Positions 44,804-55,609 of a stretch of DNA of 59,582 nucleotides are shown one piece after another (position 1 is the first letter of the stretch; the number at the start of each line of letters is the position of its first letter). The DNA comes from Fragilaria crotonensis. Lineage: Eukaryota > Bacillariophyta > Fragilariophyceae > Fragilariales > Fragilariaceae. The stretch spans positions 1 to 59,582 of the forward strand of contig JAKSYS010000376.1 in the NCBI GenBank assembly GCA_022925895.1. The letters run 5' to 3'. Position numbers and translations under genes: made by a program. Below the pieces are notes generated by a model. That model was not told the DNA's origin and searched no databases. It saw only the letters and a program-made list of their open reading frames with translations.

Positions 44804-45436
44804 GTTTGCTCATCATTCGATTCTGTGCTTCGTTGCATTCGATTTCGAACGATGCGGAACGGGAGACTTCAGTGCAAAAATGCAGCGCTCTACCAGTAGC
44901 CGAGTCGAGGTATATCTACCGGTACTGGAGTACTGTAGCTTATACAAGGAGTAGCTTCAGCTTTTAGTGTATACTATATACTACAGTACTAGACTAGTAG
45001 TACCAGGTACAGTAGCAAACAGAATCTTGTCAGGCAAAGCCTCATATATGTATACATGGGTATATATATATATTCAGATGTCATACTCGTACTGTAGTAC
45101 TACATTCAAGTAGTACTTGTACTCGCGGTGCTTGGAGAAAAATAGATTAGACTCGACGAGCTACAGTACACTCTACTTTCTACTAGTAGTACTTGTACCT
45201 TGTACCTTCTACCAGTACTATCGGATTCTGGATTCTGGACTCTGGACTACAATACTGCAATTTCATACCCTACTCTATTGCATTTCAACCGCATTATCAG
45301 ACTAAACGCATCAATTGCTACATCTTGATGACCGAATCAAGAACACCAAGCTGTGTTAGGTTGAGCAATAGATCTTGAGATACAACACTTTAAAGTTACG
45401 CATTCGTTGCATTAATTCTTTGTCGTCTATTTAATC
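44804..45436. other. Spacer between VPS33 and the piggyBac element
   Basis: GTAC/TACT-rich low-complexity sequence at 44895-45230, with a TATATATATA run near 45062. No terminal repeat of the piggyBac-like element could be recognised here. A short duplicated word GGATTCTGGA...CTGGACTCTGGAC occurs near 45225-45246. Confidence 0.5.
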
Positions 45437-47511
45437 ATGCCGAAATTAAAACGGCTCCGCCGTGGCGTCGGCGCCAAGATCTCGGTGTTAAAGAAATTTC
45501 TACACCCTCGAACGCTAGTGGATGCGAAGTATCCAAATGCTGGGAAGACGGATATGCTCCATGATCTTGTTGCTGTAGGACAGGAGGAGAAAACAGTCTC
45601 AAAGAAGCCCCAGTCGTGCATAATCATGCGTCACAATGATTTTGACAATGGTCAGCTTCTTCATGCTGTTGCACGACACTGTAAGGTGGTTCAAGAAGGA
45701 GCCCCGGAGCATATCTTCAATGACACACTACAAGATTCTCATGAAACCAATGAAGCTCTGGCTATGGATGGGCAAGCAAACGAAGGTGCTGAAATTCCGA
45801 CAAATTTGATCGGTGGTGAAGTCGCATCGAATTTCCGAGCGCTTGGTTTTTTGTGTTGATGATGACAACGACCCAGCTCCGGAGAACATTCCTTCTCCAT
45901 CATCCGATAACAGTGACGAGAGAGATGTATCTACATGGAGTGGAACAGTGTTCCATTGGATCCTGAAAGACTTTGTGGGGATGTTGATATGAAGCCATCA
46001 TTGATACAAGCTGACCGTACGCTTCACACCATTTTGGGTTACTTCACCCATTTCCTTCCGGTAAGCTACTTTAAGAACACCGTTTTACCGGCAACGAAAT
46101 GCACCCCTCCATTGACATGGGAAGAGTTTCTTCGTTTCTTGGCACTGATTATTATTATGGCAACAACACAAGGGAATGCGAGACGAGACTTTTGGTCAAG
46201 TGATACTCCAGATATGTTTGCGGGGGCACCGTTCAGATTGCACTCATTCATGTCACGACGTCGATTCGAAGATATCCTCAAGCATCTTAAATTCACTCGG
46301 GAACCTCTTCCTTCATTTAAACACCCATTCCACGAGGTCAACGACCTGATACGGGCATTCAATGAGCACACACAGTCATCCTTCAGCCCGGGATGGGTAA
46401 GTTGCCTGGATGAAAGCATGTCGGTGTGGACAAACCAATACACATGCCCTGGTTGGATGTTCGTACCTCGTAAGCCCCATCCCCATGGGCAACGAGTATC
46501 ATTCTGTGTGTTGCGGCCTGTCGGGGATTATGTACTCGATTGAATTGGTTGAAGGGGAACGATCGTCCCAAGGAAATTCCTCCTCCAAAGTATCACGAGA
46601 AAGGAATAACTTCTGGACTGCTATTGCGATTAACCGAATCCATTGCACACTCCGGGAGAGTTGTCATCATGGATAGTGGTTTTTGTGTCATCGATGCAAT
46701 CTTGAATCTTGCATCTGTTGGGATCTTTTCGTCGGCAGTCATAAAGAAGCGACGATATTGGCCAAAATACATTGATGGCGAGGCCATTGATCAATACTTT
46801 GTTGGTAAGACTGTCGGTTCTGTGGAAGCTCTACCAGGAAGCGTTGGCGGAAAAGCGTTTAGACTTTTTGCGATGAAGGAAGAGGATTATGTGATGAAGT
46901 TGATGACAACGTATGGAAGTTGTATTGAGATCAATGATGGGTGGACACAGAGGTCAATCTTGGAAAATGGACGACGAGTGACGAAGAAATTCAAGTACTA
47001 CGAGCCATTCCATAATCACCTCAAATTCAGACACAAAGTTGATGATCACAACAACCTTCGGCATTCGCCGATTTCACTGGAAGCATCACTGAGCACCAAG
47101 GATTGGAAGATTCGCGTCTTCACGTTTATCTTGGCACTCGTCGAGGTCAATGCACGACTGGCATACGCGTATTTTTCTGGTTCGGAGCTTCTGAACCAGA
47201 TTGAGTTCAGGCGCAAACTGGCGAAAGAGCTTCTAGATTACTCATATCAAGTGCGAGGACAGCGGAGAGTGCATGAAGGCTTGTGTGCCTCTACTTGTGG
47301 CGAAGAAACGGCACCCAGATTTGCAGGACAATGGACGGGTACCGAGTGGACACAGCTTGCTACAATGTACCCGCAACATGTCTGTAAGACGTACAACTGC
47401 ACAAGGCGCATCCGAACGTATTGCAGATGCAAAATAGGGTACTGGTTGTGCCCTACTTGTATCGGAATACACATCGCATCAAAAGAAAACTACAATGGAG
47501 TGGACGACTGA
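45437..47511 (+). pseudogene. piggyBac-like transposase (PGBD/Transposase_IS4 fold), frameshifted
   Basis: Three frames form one transposase: 45437-45859, 45935-46543 and 46540-47511. The family core is clear: LTWEEFLRFLALIIIMA, RRFEDILKHLKFT, VSCLDESMSVW (first catalytic Asp about 46408), then after shifts GNEYHSVCCGLSGIMYSIELVEG, GRVVIMDSGFCVIDAI (second Asp about 46670) and DDHNNLRHSPISLE (third Asp about 47042). The C-terminal Cys-rich tail (CKTYNCTRRIRTYCRCKIGYWLCPTC) matches the zinc finger that recognises piggyBac ends. Removing one C near 46475 and one G near 46555 restores continuity across the middle. TTAA target duplications and terminal repeats were not found, so element borders are undefined. 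It is probably inactive or mis-sequenced. Confidence 0.78.
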
Positions 47512-47805
47512 ATAAAGTAGTTATCTCACCCTACATATTTTAGCGCGAGTCATTACACTCAAAAACTTCACATCTACAATTGCTGCATCGATAATTGCAA
47601 CTGCGGGCATAAAAAACCTTTCCAACGAATACATGTACAAACAAGACACTGTTCAGTGTTCAGCCCTGAGGTGCGATTATTCGTTGCAATTTTGACCTTC
47701 TCACAATTACTGAATTCAGTAGAAATGGTGATCTTCAACCTGCTATCAGTTAAAAAAGGTAGTCCAAAATGGATCAAGCCTGATGAAGCTGATAAGCCTG
47801 CTCCG
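47512..47805. other. Short spacer between piggyBac and chromatin-protein genes
   Basis: Convergent 3' ends. GACACTGTTCAGTGTTCAG near 47646 is a small imperfect palindrome. No gene is seen. Confidence 0.5.
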
Positions 47806-50800
47806 TTATTCCACGATTGGGGGATAGCATGCTGCGCGCCTCGATGACCCATGATAGCTCCACGAGAATCCCTTTCCACCTTTCCTGCGAGTTCTGTCCA
47901 CCTTGTCATACAGCACGCCCTGGTCGCGGATATCGATGTGAAGTCTTAACGAGGGATAGTAGGATATCCTCTCCGATGTCAAACACGCTCCACTAGAAGT
48001 CTTTTCTACCTTTCCTGCGTATTTACGTGTGTCCACCGTGTCATACAGCACGCCTTGGTCCAGCATTGCAATGCGAAGACACAGACCAGAGAAAGTTGCC
48101 TCTCGAATAGCTTTCCATCGCTGTGGAAGACACGCTAACAGGTGAGTCATATGGGGATCGATCCATCGGGGTCTATGTTTTCCTCCAAGAGAAATACACA
48201 TCCCATGAGCGTGTATGGACCAGGTGCAGTTTGCACAACCCTGCGCCATTCAGCGGCAATCTCGCGCCACGCGCCTGTTGGAGAGTTGTCAATGGCCCCA
48301 CATGGAAGTGCTGCTTCGATCATCAACAGAGCCGCCTTGGCCAACGCAAATGCCTGCTCTCCAGACGAGGCCGACGGTGGCACTTTCGCAACATCAGTAA
48401 AGTCTGGAACTGGTGCTCGGTTTCGTGCACGATCCCTGCTATTTAAGTGCTTTTTCGAGTTCATATTCCTCAGAATTTCAGGAACAACCGTGGCGTTGCT
48501 ATGTAATTCGTGCACCATTTCGTGTTGAATCGCGAGGTTTGAATCTATTGGCTCCACGACGCGGAATGGGGTTACCCATTCATCAAGCGGAACTCCACCC
48601 TTTGTAGTGAACTCTGTACCGAGTAACCTTCTCATCCCTTAGAGAAACATCGAGAACTTTAGCATCCCAAAGCATTCGACCGCATTTCGATTCAACCAGG
48701 ACGTCTTCACCGGGTTGATATGGTTCGTCTTGCTCATCGGTATCGTCGATACCTTTAGCCTTTCTCACCGCGTCCGAAGCAACAGCCTGTACAGGGGAGA
48801 CGTCCTTTGCAAATGGTCGCTTTAAGAGCAACTGTGTCCATTGGCGGCCTCTCAAAAGTCGAACAGCGTCGGGGAAAACTCGCTTGATTTCGGCGACAAC
48901 CGGGTCCTTTCCAAGGGACACAATGACGCTGGCAATGACCTCAGGGTCTTCATAGCGACGCCAAGTTTTGGCGTCGTCGCCGTCGCAGACAAACAACGCG
49001 CCGTCAGTGTTGAATTTCCAAAATGAGCGTCCATTTCCGTCTCGACCAAGCGAAAGAGTTCGCCCACACAGGATCCCCGCATCGCGTTCCAATGCCACTT
49101 GCTTCTTTGCTTTATGTTCCGTGACTACGCGTTCCTTGCGAGCGTTGTGTGCTGATATTGCACAGCATTCGTGGGCTGACGATGATCCCGACACATAAGG
49201 AATACCGGTTTCGTAACGACTTATCAACTCGTGTTGACAGCCGTCCTCATTTCGTGGTAAATATTCCATGATTCCGCCGTCGGCGATGCCCTCGAAATGC
49301 GCCTCGTCGGGAAAGGACACTATCTCGCCGCCAACCTTCACCTTCACAACAAGGAGGCTCTTGCCTCTCGACTTTGCGGGCATGGGCATGATCTTTTCTT
49401 CGTTGGCAGGATGACCGCTAACGTCAGCAAGTAAGAATACACGACGATTCCTCGCCATGTGGGCATAAGCTCATACCACTCTTCCATGTTCGGTACTCGC
49501 AGGAGTGGACTCCCCAAGGCAATATCTGACAACCCGCAGAAATTACACAATAAACCTCTGCATCGTGTCGATGCCAGATTAAGGCCTTTCTCACGGGAAC
49601 CCAAAGTATTATCGACAACAAGGGAGACGTTATCTTCTTCGAACGACGCAGCAGTTGACTTCAACTGATTCTTGATGTTAAAGGCAGCCAAATTTTCTTC
49701 CCTCAGTTTGTATCGCTTGTCTTTCTCTTCGATTGCAGATGATCGGGCGTGCTTCCGTTGCATCTCTTCCGACAATCCCAAAACCAGACTCGTCGTTTCC
49801 GACTGCACTGGAAGCGACAGTTGCGGGCAGGGCAGACCTGGCACCCTCTGAATCAAGGGTGACGTCGTTTAGGATTTCAATCGCGGTGGCATCGACAACC
49901 ACAGCCGTTGTATCACCGTCCGCCTTCTTGTCGTGACGATCCTCTTCATCCTTCACTGCAGCAGCTGCCTCCGCGTGTATGTCTTCGATCTCATCTTCAT
50001 TTGTTAGAGGAAGAAGGGCGTGAAGATCCAGGCGCGCTGATTCGTTGCGAAGCTTGGCCATCTTCTCTGCGGCGTCTGCTTCCAATTTACTGGCAAGAGC
50101 GTTCATCATCTCACTCGATGCACACTTCACGACAAGAAGAGTTAGCAGTCGACTCCACTCTGATGACTGAAGATCTTCCGGGTTGACCAACATGAAGGTG
50201 CTACTGCTATTAATAGTATCTTGATACACGGAACTCGAAATGAACGCCTGGGCCGCCGCATCGGAGATGCTAGGGTTGGCGGCAACAGGAACCAAATTAT
50301 CGTATTTGCCGTGGTTCGGTCCTTGCGAATAGCCTGGGCATTCTGAAACTGCTTCTAGACAGTGCACTGGATCGACCGGTGTGCCTTGGGATTCCCAAAA
50401 GCGAGTCAACTTCATCGACTGGAAGCGAAATCGTAGCTCCAGTTTGGTTGGTCAGAATGTAGTTAAGAGTGGGCTTTGTCTTCGAATCCTCAGTGAACGA
50501 GAAGTAGGAGCGACGAACGGTCCAATGCTGCTCCTCGCCCTGCTTCGAGGAGCGCTTGAGCACTTTGTCTTTTCGTGGGTCGAGAGACTCCCAACAACGG
50601 CCGCTCAGACATCGAGGACAAAACCAATCTCCTTTTGGTACATCTCGAAGTGGTGGATCTAGCCTCCCCATATTATACTTGCCTTCGCATCCATCGCAAA
50701 GCAGGACAAGTGAGTCGTCGTCGGAGTCATGGAATTCCACACATTTGTCGTCGTCAAGGTCCTCGATTGACGGCAAGATGCTGCGAGGCGACAAAACCCA

Positions 50801-53800
50801 GTCCAACAATAACCGCTCAAAATGCGGAGCAGTTCATCGCCAGCAGCGATGACTGTAGCGCCAGCGCTGGGGTAGCAAGAACAATTTTGGGTAATCAGCC
50901 TGACGTTACGGGCAGGTGTGCAACTGTAGATTCGACGAAGGCAATGCCTTGAGCGGATCATTCAACAGCATGCTCGTTGGCAGCCGCAGTTAGCCTCTTT
51001 CCGATTTCTCTCAGGCACATGGGATGTAAGATGCTTTCGTAGTATCCAGGGTTGGTTTGCGGATCAACAGGGTAGACAAAGGTTCCGCTGCATTGGTTTG
51101 GGATAGTACCCTCAACACGGCAAGGCATCTCCGGATGAGCTCAGGAGCGGTTGGAATGTCACCGCAAAAATCATCGTAAGGCGTTACCTTCCCAATTTTT
51201 GTTGGTAAATCGTTCTTCACAATGTCATCCCCGTTTCCAACGACCGTGGCTACAACCTCAGCGGTTTGTGCAACAGCATTCATTGGAACAGGAGAGTCCT
51301 TGACCTTTCACCTTCATCCAGTTGTTGCGATGATCTTTGGATTGCGTTTTCTGGGTCTTTAGCATTGTCTTCGTCGTCATCATCGTCATCGTCGGCGTCT
51401 TCGTCCTGGTGCTCCATTTCTTCTTTTAAAGTGAGAGCATCTGCCATGTACTCCTCCCTCGCGTGGCATATTTCCTTGTAGAGTTTCTCGTTCATAGCCA
51501 AGTCCTACGCAGGCCAAGTTTCATCTCGACTCCTCTCGTCATGGCGTCTCTTCCCAAGGGCACAGCAAAATTGTCTCTGTTTGCAACCCTACTTCAGAAT
51601 CCGAAGAGTCGACCCTCCTGGAGCTTTATCCAGCAGTCGCAAGAGCGAAGTCCTTGCTCTGCTACAAGAGAACGCTTCGGCGGTCGTCGGCTCGTTGATC
51701 TTGGCGATCTTTTCGAAGACAGTCAGGGCTTTCTCCATTTCGGCGACTACCGTATCATCGAGCGTCTTCATAACCTCTGACGACTTGGCGTTTTCAATTG
51801 CCTTCTCCAAATTTCTCTTGATCAAGGGAAGTTTCTTTCCGTTGAGGCCCTTGATGTTGTGAAGATAGAACATCCAACTGGGTGGTTCAGACGATGGCTT
51901 GCATGGCGCTAAAATTCGAACCCGTGTTTCGTTCGAGACGCGTTGAACTATCTGTGAATTTGCCCCCTGTGATATAACCTGTCTGATAGTTGCAATGGGG
52001 AAATCCTCCGTTCTTCGCAATCGTTTCGCTTCCTTGGAGTTCGGATGCCCCATACTTCGGTATCCACGTAAAAGGTGGGCAATTTCATGTTTCTGATTTC
52101 CAAGTTCCCCTAAAGCGTCGGATAAGAAAGCGAGTCGAGCGACCTCCTGCCAAGTCAAGGTGTTGACTGGAAGAAGATCAGAAGAGGACGGCCCGTCGGC
52201 TTCTTCCTTGGTCGCGTTGGTCCTGACTTCAGCGAAGAAAGCAGCTCCGAAGTCTTTTTGCAGTGCTGGGTTCAGAGCGATCAGCGACGCGAAGAGCAGT
52301 CTAGTCAAACTGACAGCCAAAGGCTTGCACAGAGCGATGCACAGATCAGTGAGGTACGCAACTGCATCAGACCTTGACATTAGTGTGTTGGATTGACGAT
52401 CATCAGCGCTGAGCGAGTCAAGGGCGTTCTGGATCGAATCAAGAGTTGGTATCTTATCGATGTAGCCCCATTGGACCAAGGATTCTCCATATGAAGACAA
52501 GAAATCCCAACAGCGTAGGACATCCTCGTCGAACAATTGACATAACGGAGAGAGCTCTTGTGAACAGCTCTCGATGGAAGAACCGACAGTATTATCGCTA
52601 TCATCGACGACAGATTGCATGGCAATAAGTTCAGCAGCCTTTCTACGACGATTGTATTCCCTCGAGAGACTTTTGCCATGGCCAAAATGACCTTTTCCCT
52701 CTGAAAGCAGGCCTCTTTAAACAGACGCTCGTCGACCTGGATAGAAAGGCGGGATAATCTTTCGTCGGCGCGAGCCTTCCTCTTCTGCTCAACTTCTTCG
52801 TCTTTCTGTCGCTTGCGAGTATCTCGCTCATCGTCTCGTTTCTGACGCTTGAATTCCCTTTCCAAATCGACGGTTGATTGCTTGACAGGCTTGGGCTCGA
52901 CGGGAGGCTTCCGCTTGTTCGTTTCGCTTGGACGTGGAGGCCGGCGATGACCATGCTGTTGCAAGCCTCACTAGTGGCTGAGGGAATAAACCCAGCACGG
53001 AAAGAGTGGAAGCTGTAGTTGGAAGCATCTCAGATCCCGGCAGACCCTCGACAAGAGCTTCGATGTCGGAATTGAAGAATATGTTATTTCGTTCTAACAA
53101 ATCAATAGCTGTCACCACTTTCTTCTTGTTGCCCGTACTCCCCATCTTGGCTTTTTCCTTACGGATGACAGTCGAGCCAGGATACCTGCTGCGCGTAGTG
53201 GGCTTCCCTATCCTGGAAAGGGTTGCACAGAAAGGGCCCAATGCAACTTAATCGTGCGTCGGCTAGCTCAATGGAGGCTTCTTGATCGTCGGCGCGAGCT
53301 TGATCTAGTTCAATTTTGCCGCTTTGACCTTTCGGCGGAGCTCCACCTCTTCCGTCTCCTCTTCCCGTTCTGTCTCGGTTTTGTTGACATCATCGCCCGT
53401 CGGGTCCACAAAATCGGCGTCCTAGTTGCTTCTTGCCTCGTGACGTTTCGACAGTTCCTAGGGCACATTCGAGAGTAATCTCGTCCAGGAGTCCCATGGC
53501 AAGCAACGCTTGTCCCCAAGCTTGTATGGCTGAGGCAATAACAGTTGTCACCGGCTTTCATTCATTTCTGTAACATTGAGCTTGCCATTCTCCAAGGATT
53601 CGTATTGAGAACCTATCCCATGGTAAAAGGGAGCGTTAGAGCATGAGAGTTTACAGACATTAAATGCTTCATCAAGACCACTTGTAACTCACCCGGCGGA
53701 AAGAGTGTTATATCTGAATCTGGATAGATCGCGCGCTCCGTCGAACCGTCGTCGTATTGCACGGATATTTCAGTTTCACCATTGGCAGTTTCGTCGACAT

Positions 53801-54648
53801 CGACAATGGTTCCTGAATACCACTGATTTCGTTCACTTGACACGGACTCTCATCCCTTCTTCGGGTTCCAACTTCTTCTCGTGTGAAGAAAGGTAAGACT
53901 TGCCAATTATGGGTGGAGAACACGTCTCGACATCATACCTGTACTGCGAAGGGTATCGCTTTCATCATCGATCCGCCTCCCACATAATACGAAATAGTGG
54001 ACCATCCGAAGCTGTCACCCCATGTCCAAATCTTTCTGCTTGGCTCGCACTTTCCTCCCATCTAACACCGAGCACCTCAATTTCAGAATGCGCCCATGAA
54101 CCGGACTAAACTCGTATCGATCACATGAAAATCCAACTGGATAAATATGATGTGAATTCCAAAACCGTTCATCGTCGGTGCAGATACTTCCCATGGCCCG
54201 CACGACATGCGACTCGCCGACGGCCATTGGCAATCGGGTAACAGTGTGTTGGAGCATGGCCCTGGCTTCGGCCGCAGCTTCTTCCCGATCCGATTCAATC
54301 CGCCTCCGTTTCGGTTTTGGACCCGGGCGTTTGCGCTTCTTGCAGACTCGCCGTCCGCGGACGTCTCGACAATGGCGGTAGCTGTCAGAACTTCTTCATC
54401 GTCGTCGTCAGTTTCTTCCGCTTCGACAATGACGGCTTCGGAGGCCGCCACCGATGGAACAGGGTACCAGGTCTATCGTCGGAAACTGTTGATCGTTCAT
54501 CATCGGACACATTTTGTTCGCCATGATGGTGATTATGATTGTTTGTTTCTTGTTCGTCGTCATCTTCGTCTTCCGAGTCAGGTTCTTCATCGTCGTCTTC
54601 GTCAGCAGCAACCTCCTCTTCATAGCCGTTCTCCGCGTATATGCTCAT
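47806..54648 (-). CDS. Large chromatin reader with FY-rich, Tudor, DDT, PHD, WSD and chromo-barrel-like modules
   Basis: One fragmented gene, read 54648 to 47806. Order: acidic Asp/Glu/His-rich N-terminus; FYRN-like block (YPVGFSCDRYEFSPVHGRILKL, about 54100) and possible FYRC part (DGPLFRIMW, about 53980); Tudor-like ERNQWYSGTIVDVDETANGE and YDDGSTERAIYPDSDI (about 53770); charged coiled coil (about 52900-52700); DDT domain starting LCQLFDEDVLRCWDFLSSYG (about 52530); PHD-type LLCDGCEGKYN...KGDWFCPRC (about 50680-50620); WSD-like SLGRDGNGRSFWKFNTDGALFV (about 49030); chromo-barrel GEDVLVESKCGRMLWDAKV...YRVHYKGW (about 48710-48620). The C-terminus has two 45-codon repeats with DQGVLYDTVD. DDT-WSD-PHD proteins are ISWI partners (BAZ/ACF1-like). 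At least one intron is likely (donor GTGAGT at 53692). About ten single-base shifts break the frame. Confidence 0.68.
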
Positions 54649-55609
54649 CGCTATGGAATATAGATCAGTGTAGTCAATCAACTGATGTAATGTGGGTAAC
54701 AACGTGAGCATGGATGATGAGCAAGAAGTTGGTGGGTGGGTGAGTGAAGTGAAAGATGGAGTCATTGGGGTATGGGGATAATATCGGTCACTCTGGTACT
54801 TTGTACAGCAACTGTGTACCGGCTGAAACAGGTTCATCGTGGATTCAACACAGCAAGACCACAGCTCCCTTACCTAACGCACTAATGTACTTTGCTCGAA
54901 ACAATGATACAATCGCGTATGCTTCAATGAGACAGGGAACGAGTGCCCAAAAACGTCGGGTAAGATGAAGAAAAATCGATATCTTGTTACTCGATTGGGA
55001 ATGACGCTTGCTCCCTATTTGAGAGGGGACACCCGTTTTTACAATCCGACCCTTGCCTCTAGGGCATTCGTTCGCATCATCCCAAGGCCACTGCTCCTCC
55101 TCTTGCTTCGACAGAAGCGTAGTAATCTTCCCTGTCGGCACGTCGGGGTGCACACACGTAGATTTCTGCTGTGGACCATATGATGACGTCTGCCACCAAA
55201 GGAACTCTCCGTATTGGCTGGAGGGTGTCTTTATCTGAGGTCCGCCCAGCGCCCACGGCCCACATCCTGCAGGTGCATGTGACAGCTACTTGCTACTGCC
55301 CTACTGTTTTTCTACAGTAATTCGGTACTACCGTGGATGATTGTACTGGTACACAATTGTACTAATACCGGTAGAACTAAGCTAGCAGGTACTGTACTAC
55401 TTAGCACTGGTTGCAGGTACTGTACAGCACGCAGCACGGTACAAGAACGGCACCGGGGACTGCCAACAAACGCCTATGAATACCGCAAACGTTGACATCA
55501 CCCACCATGAACGTTCCCCATTTTTCCATCCTAACATCAATGATCGTACCCTACTTCCCAGTCAGTCCATTTCAACTTCTACTAACAAGCGCAAATAAAA
55601 TCAACAAAC
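54649..55609. promoter_or_regulatory. Divergent spacer between the chromatin-protein gene and PRP6
   Basis: This holds the promoters of two divergently transcribed genes. The segment 55310-55460 is GTAC-rich. Frames near 54845-55265 on both strands are short and mutually overlapping, with no domain, so they are not called as genes. Confidence 0.5.

Noticed and set aside
53254-53561. Short frames on both strands between the Tudor-like and DDT parts
   Set aside because: They are fragments of the same minus-strand gene or its shadow; a continuous conserved reading appears after one-base corrections.
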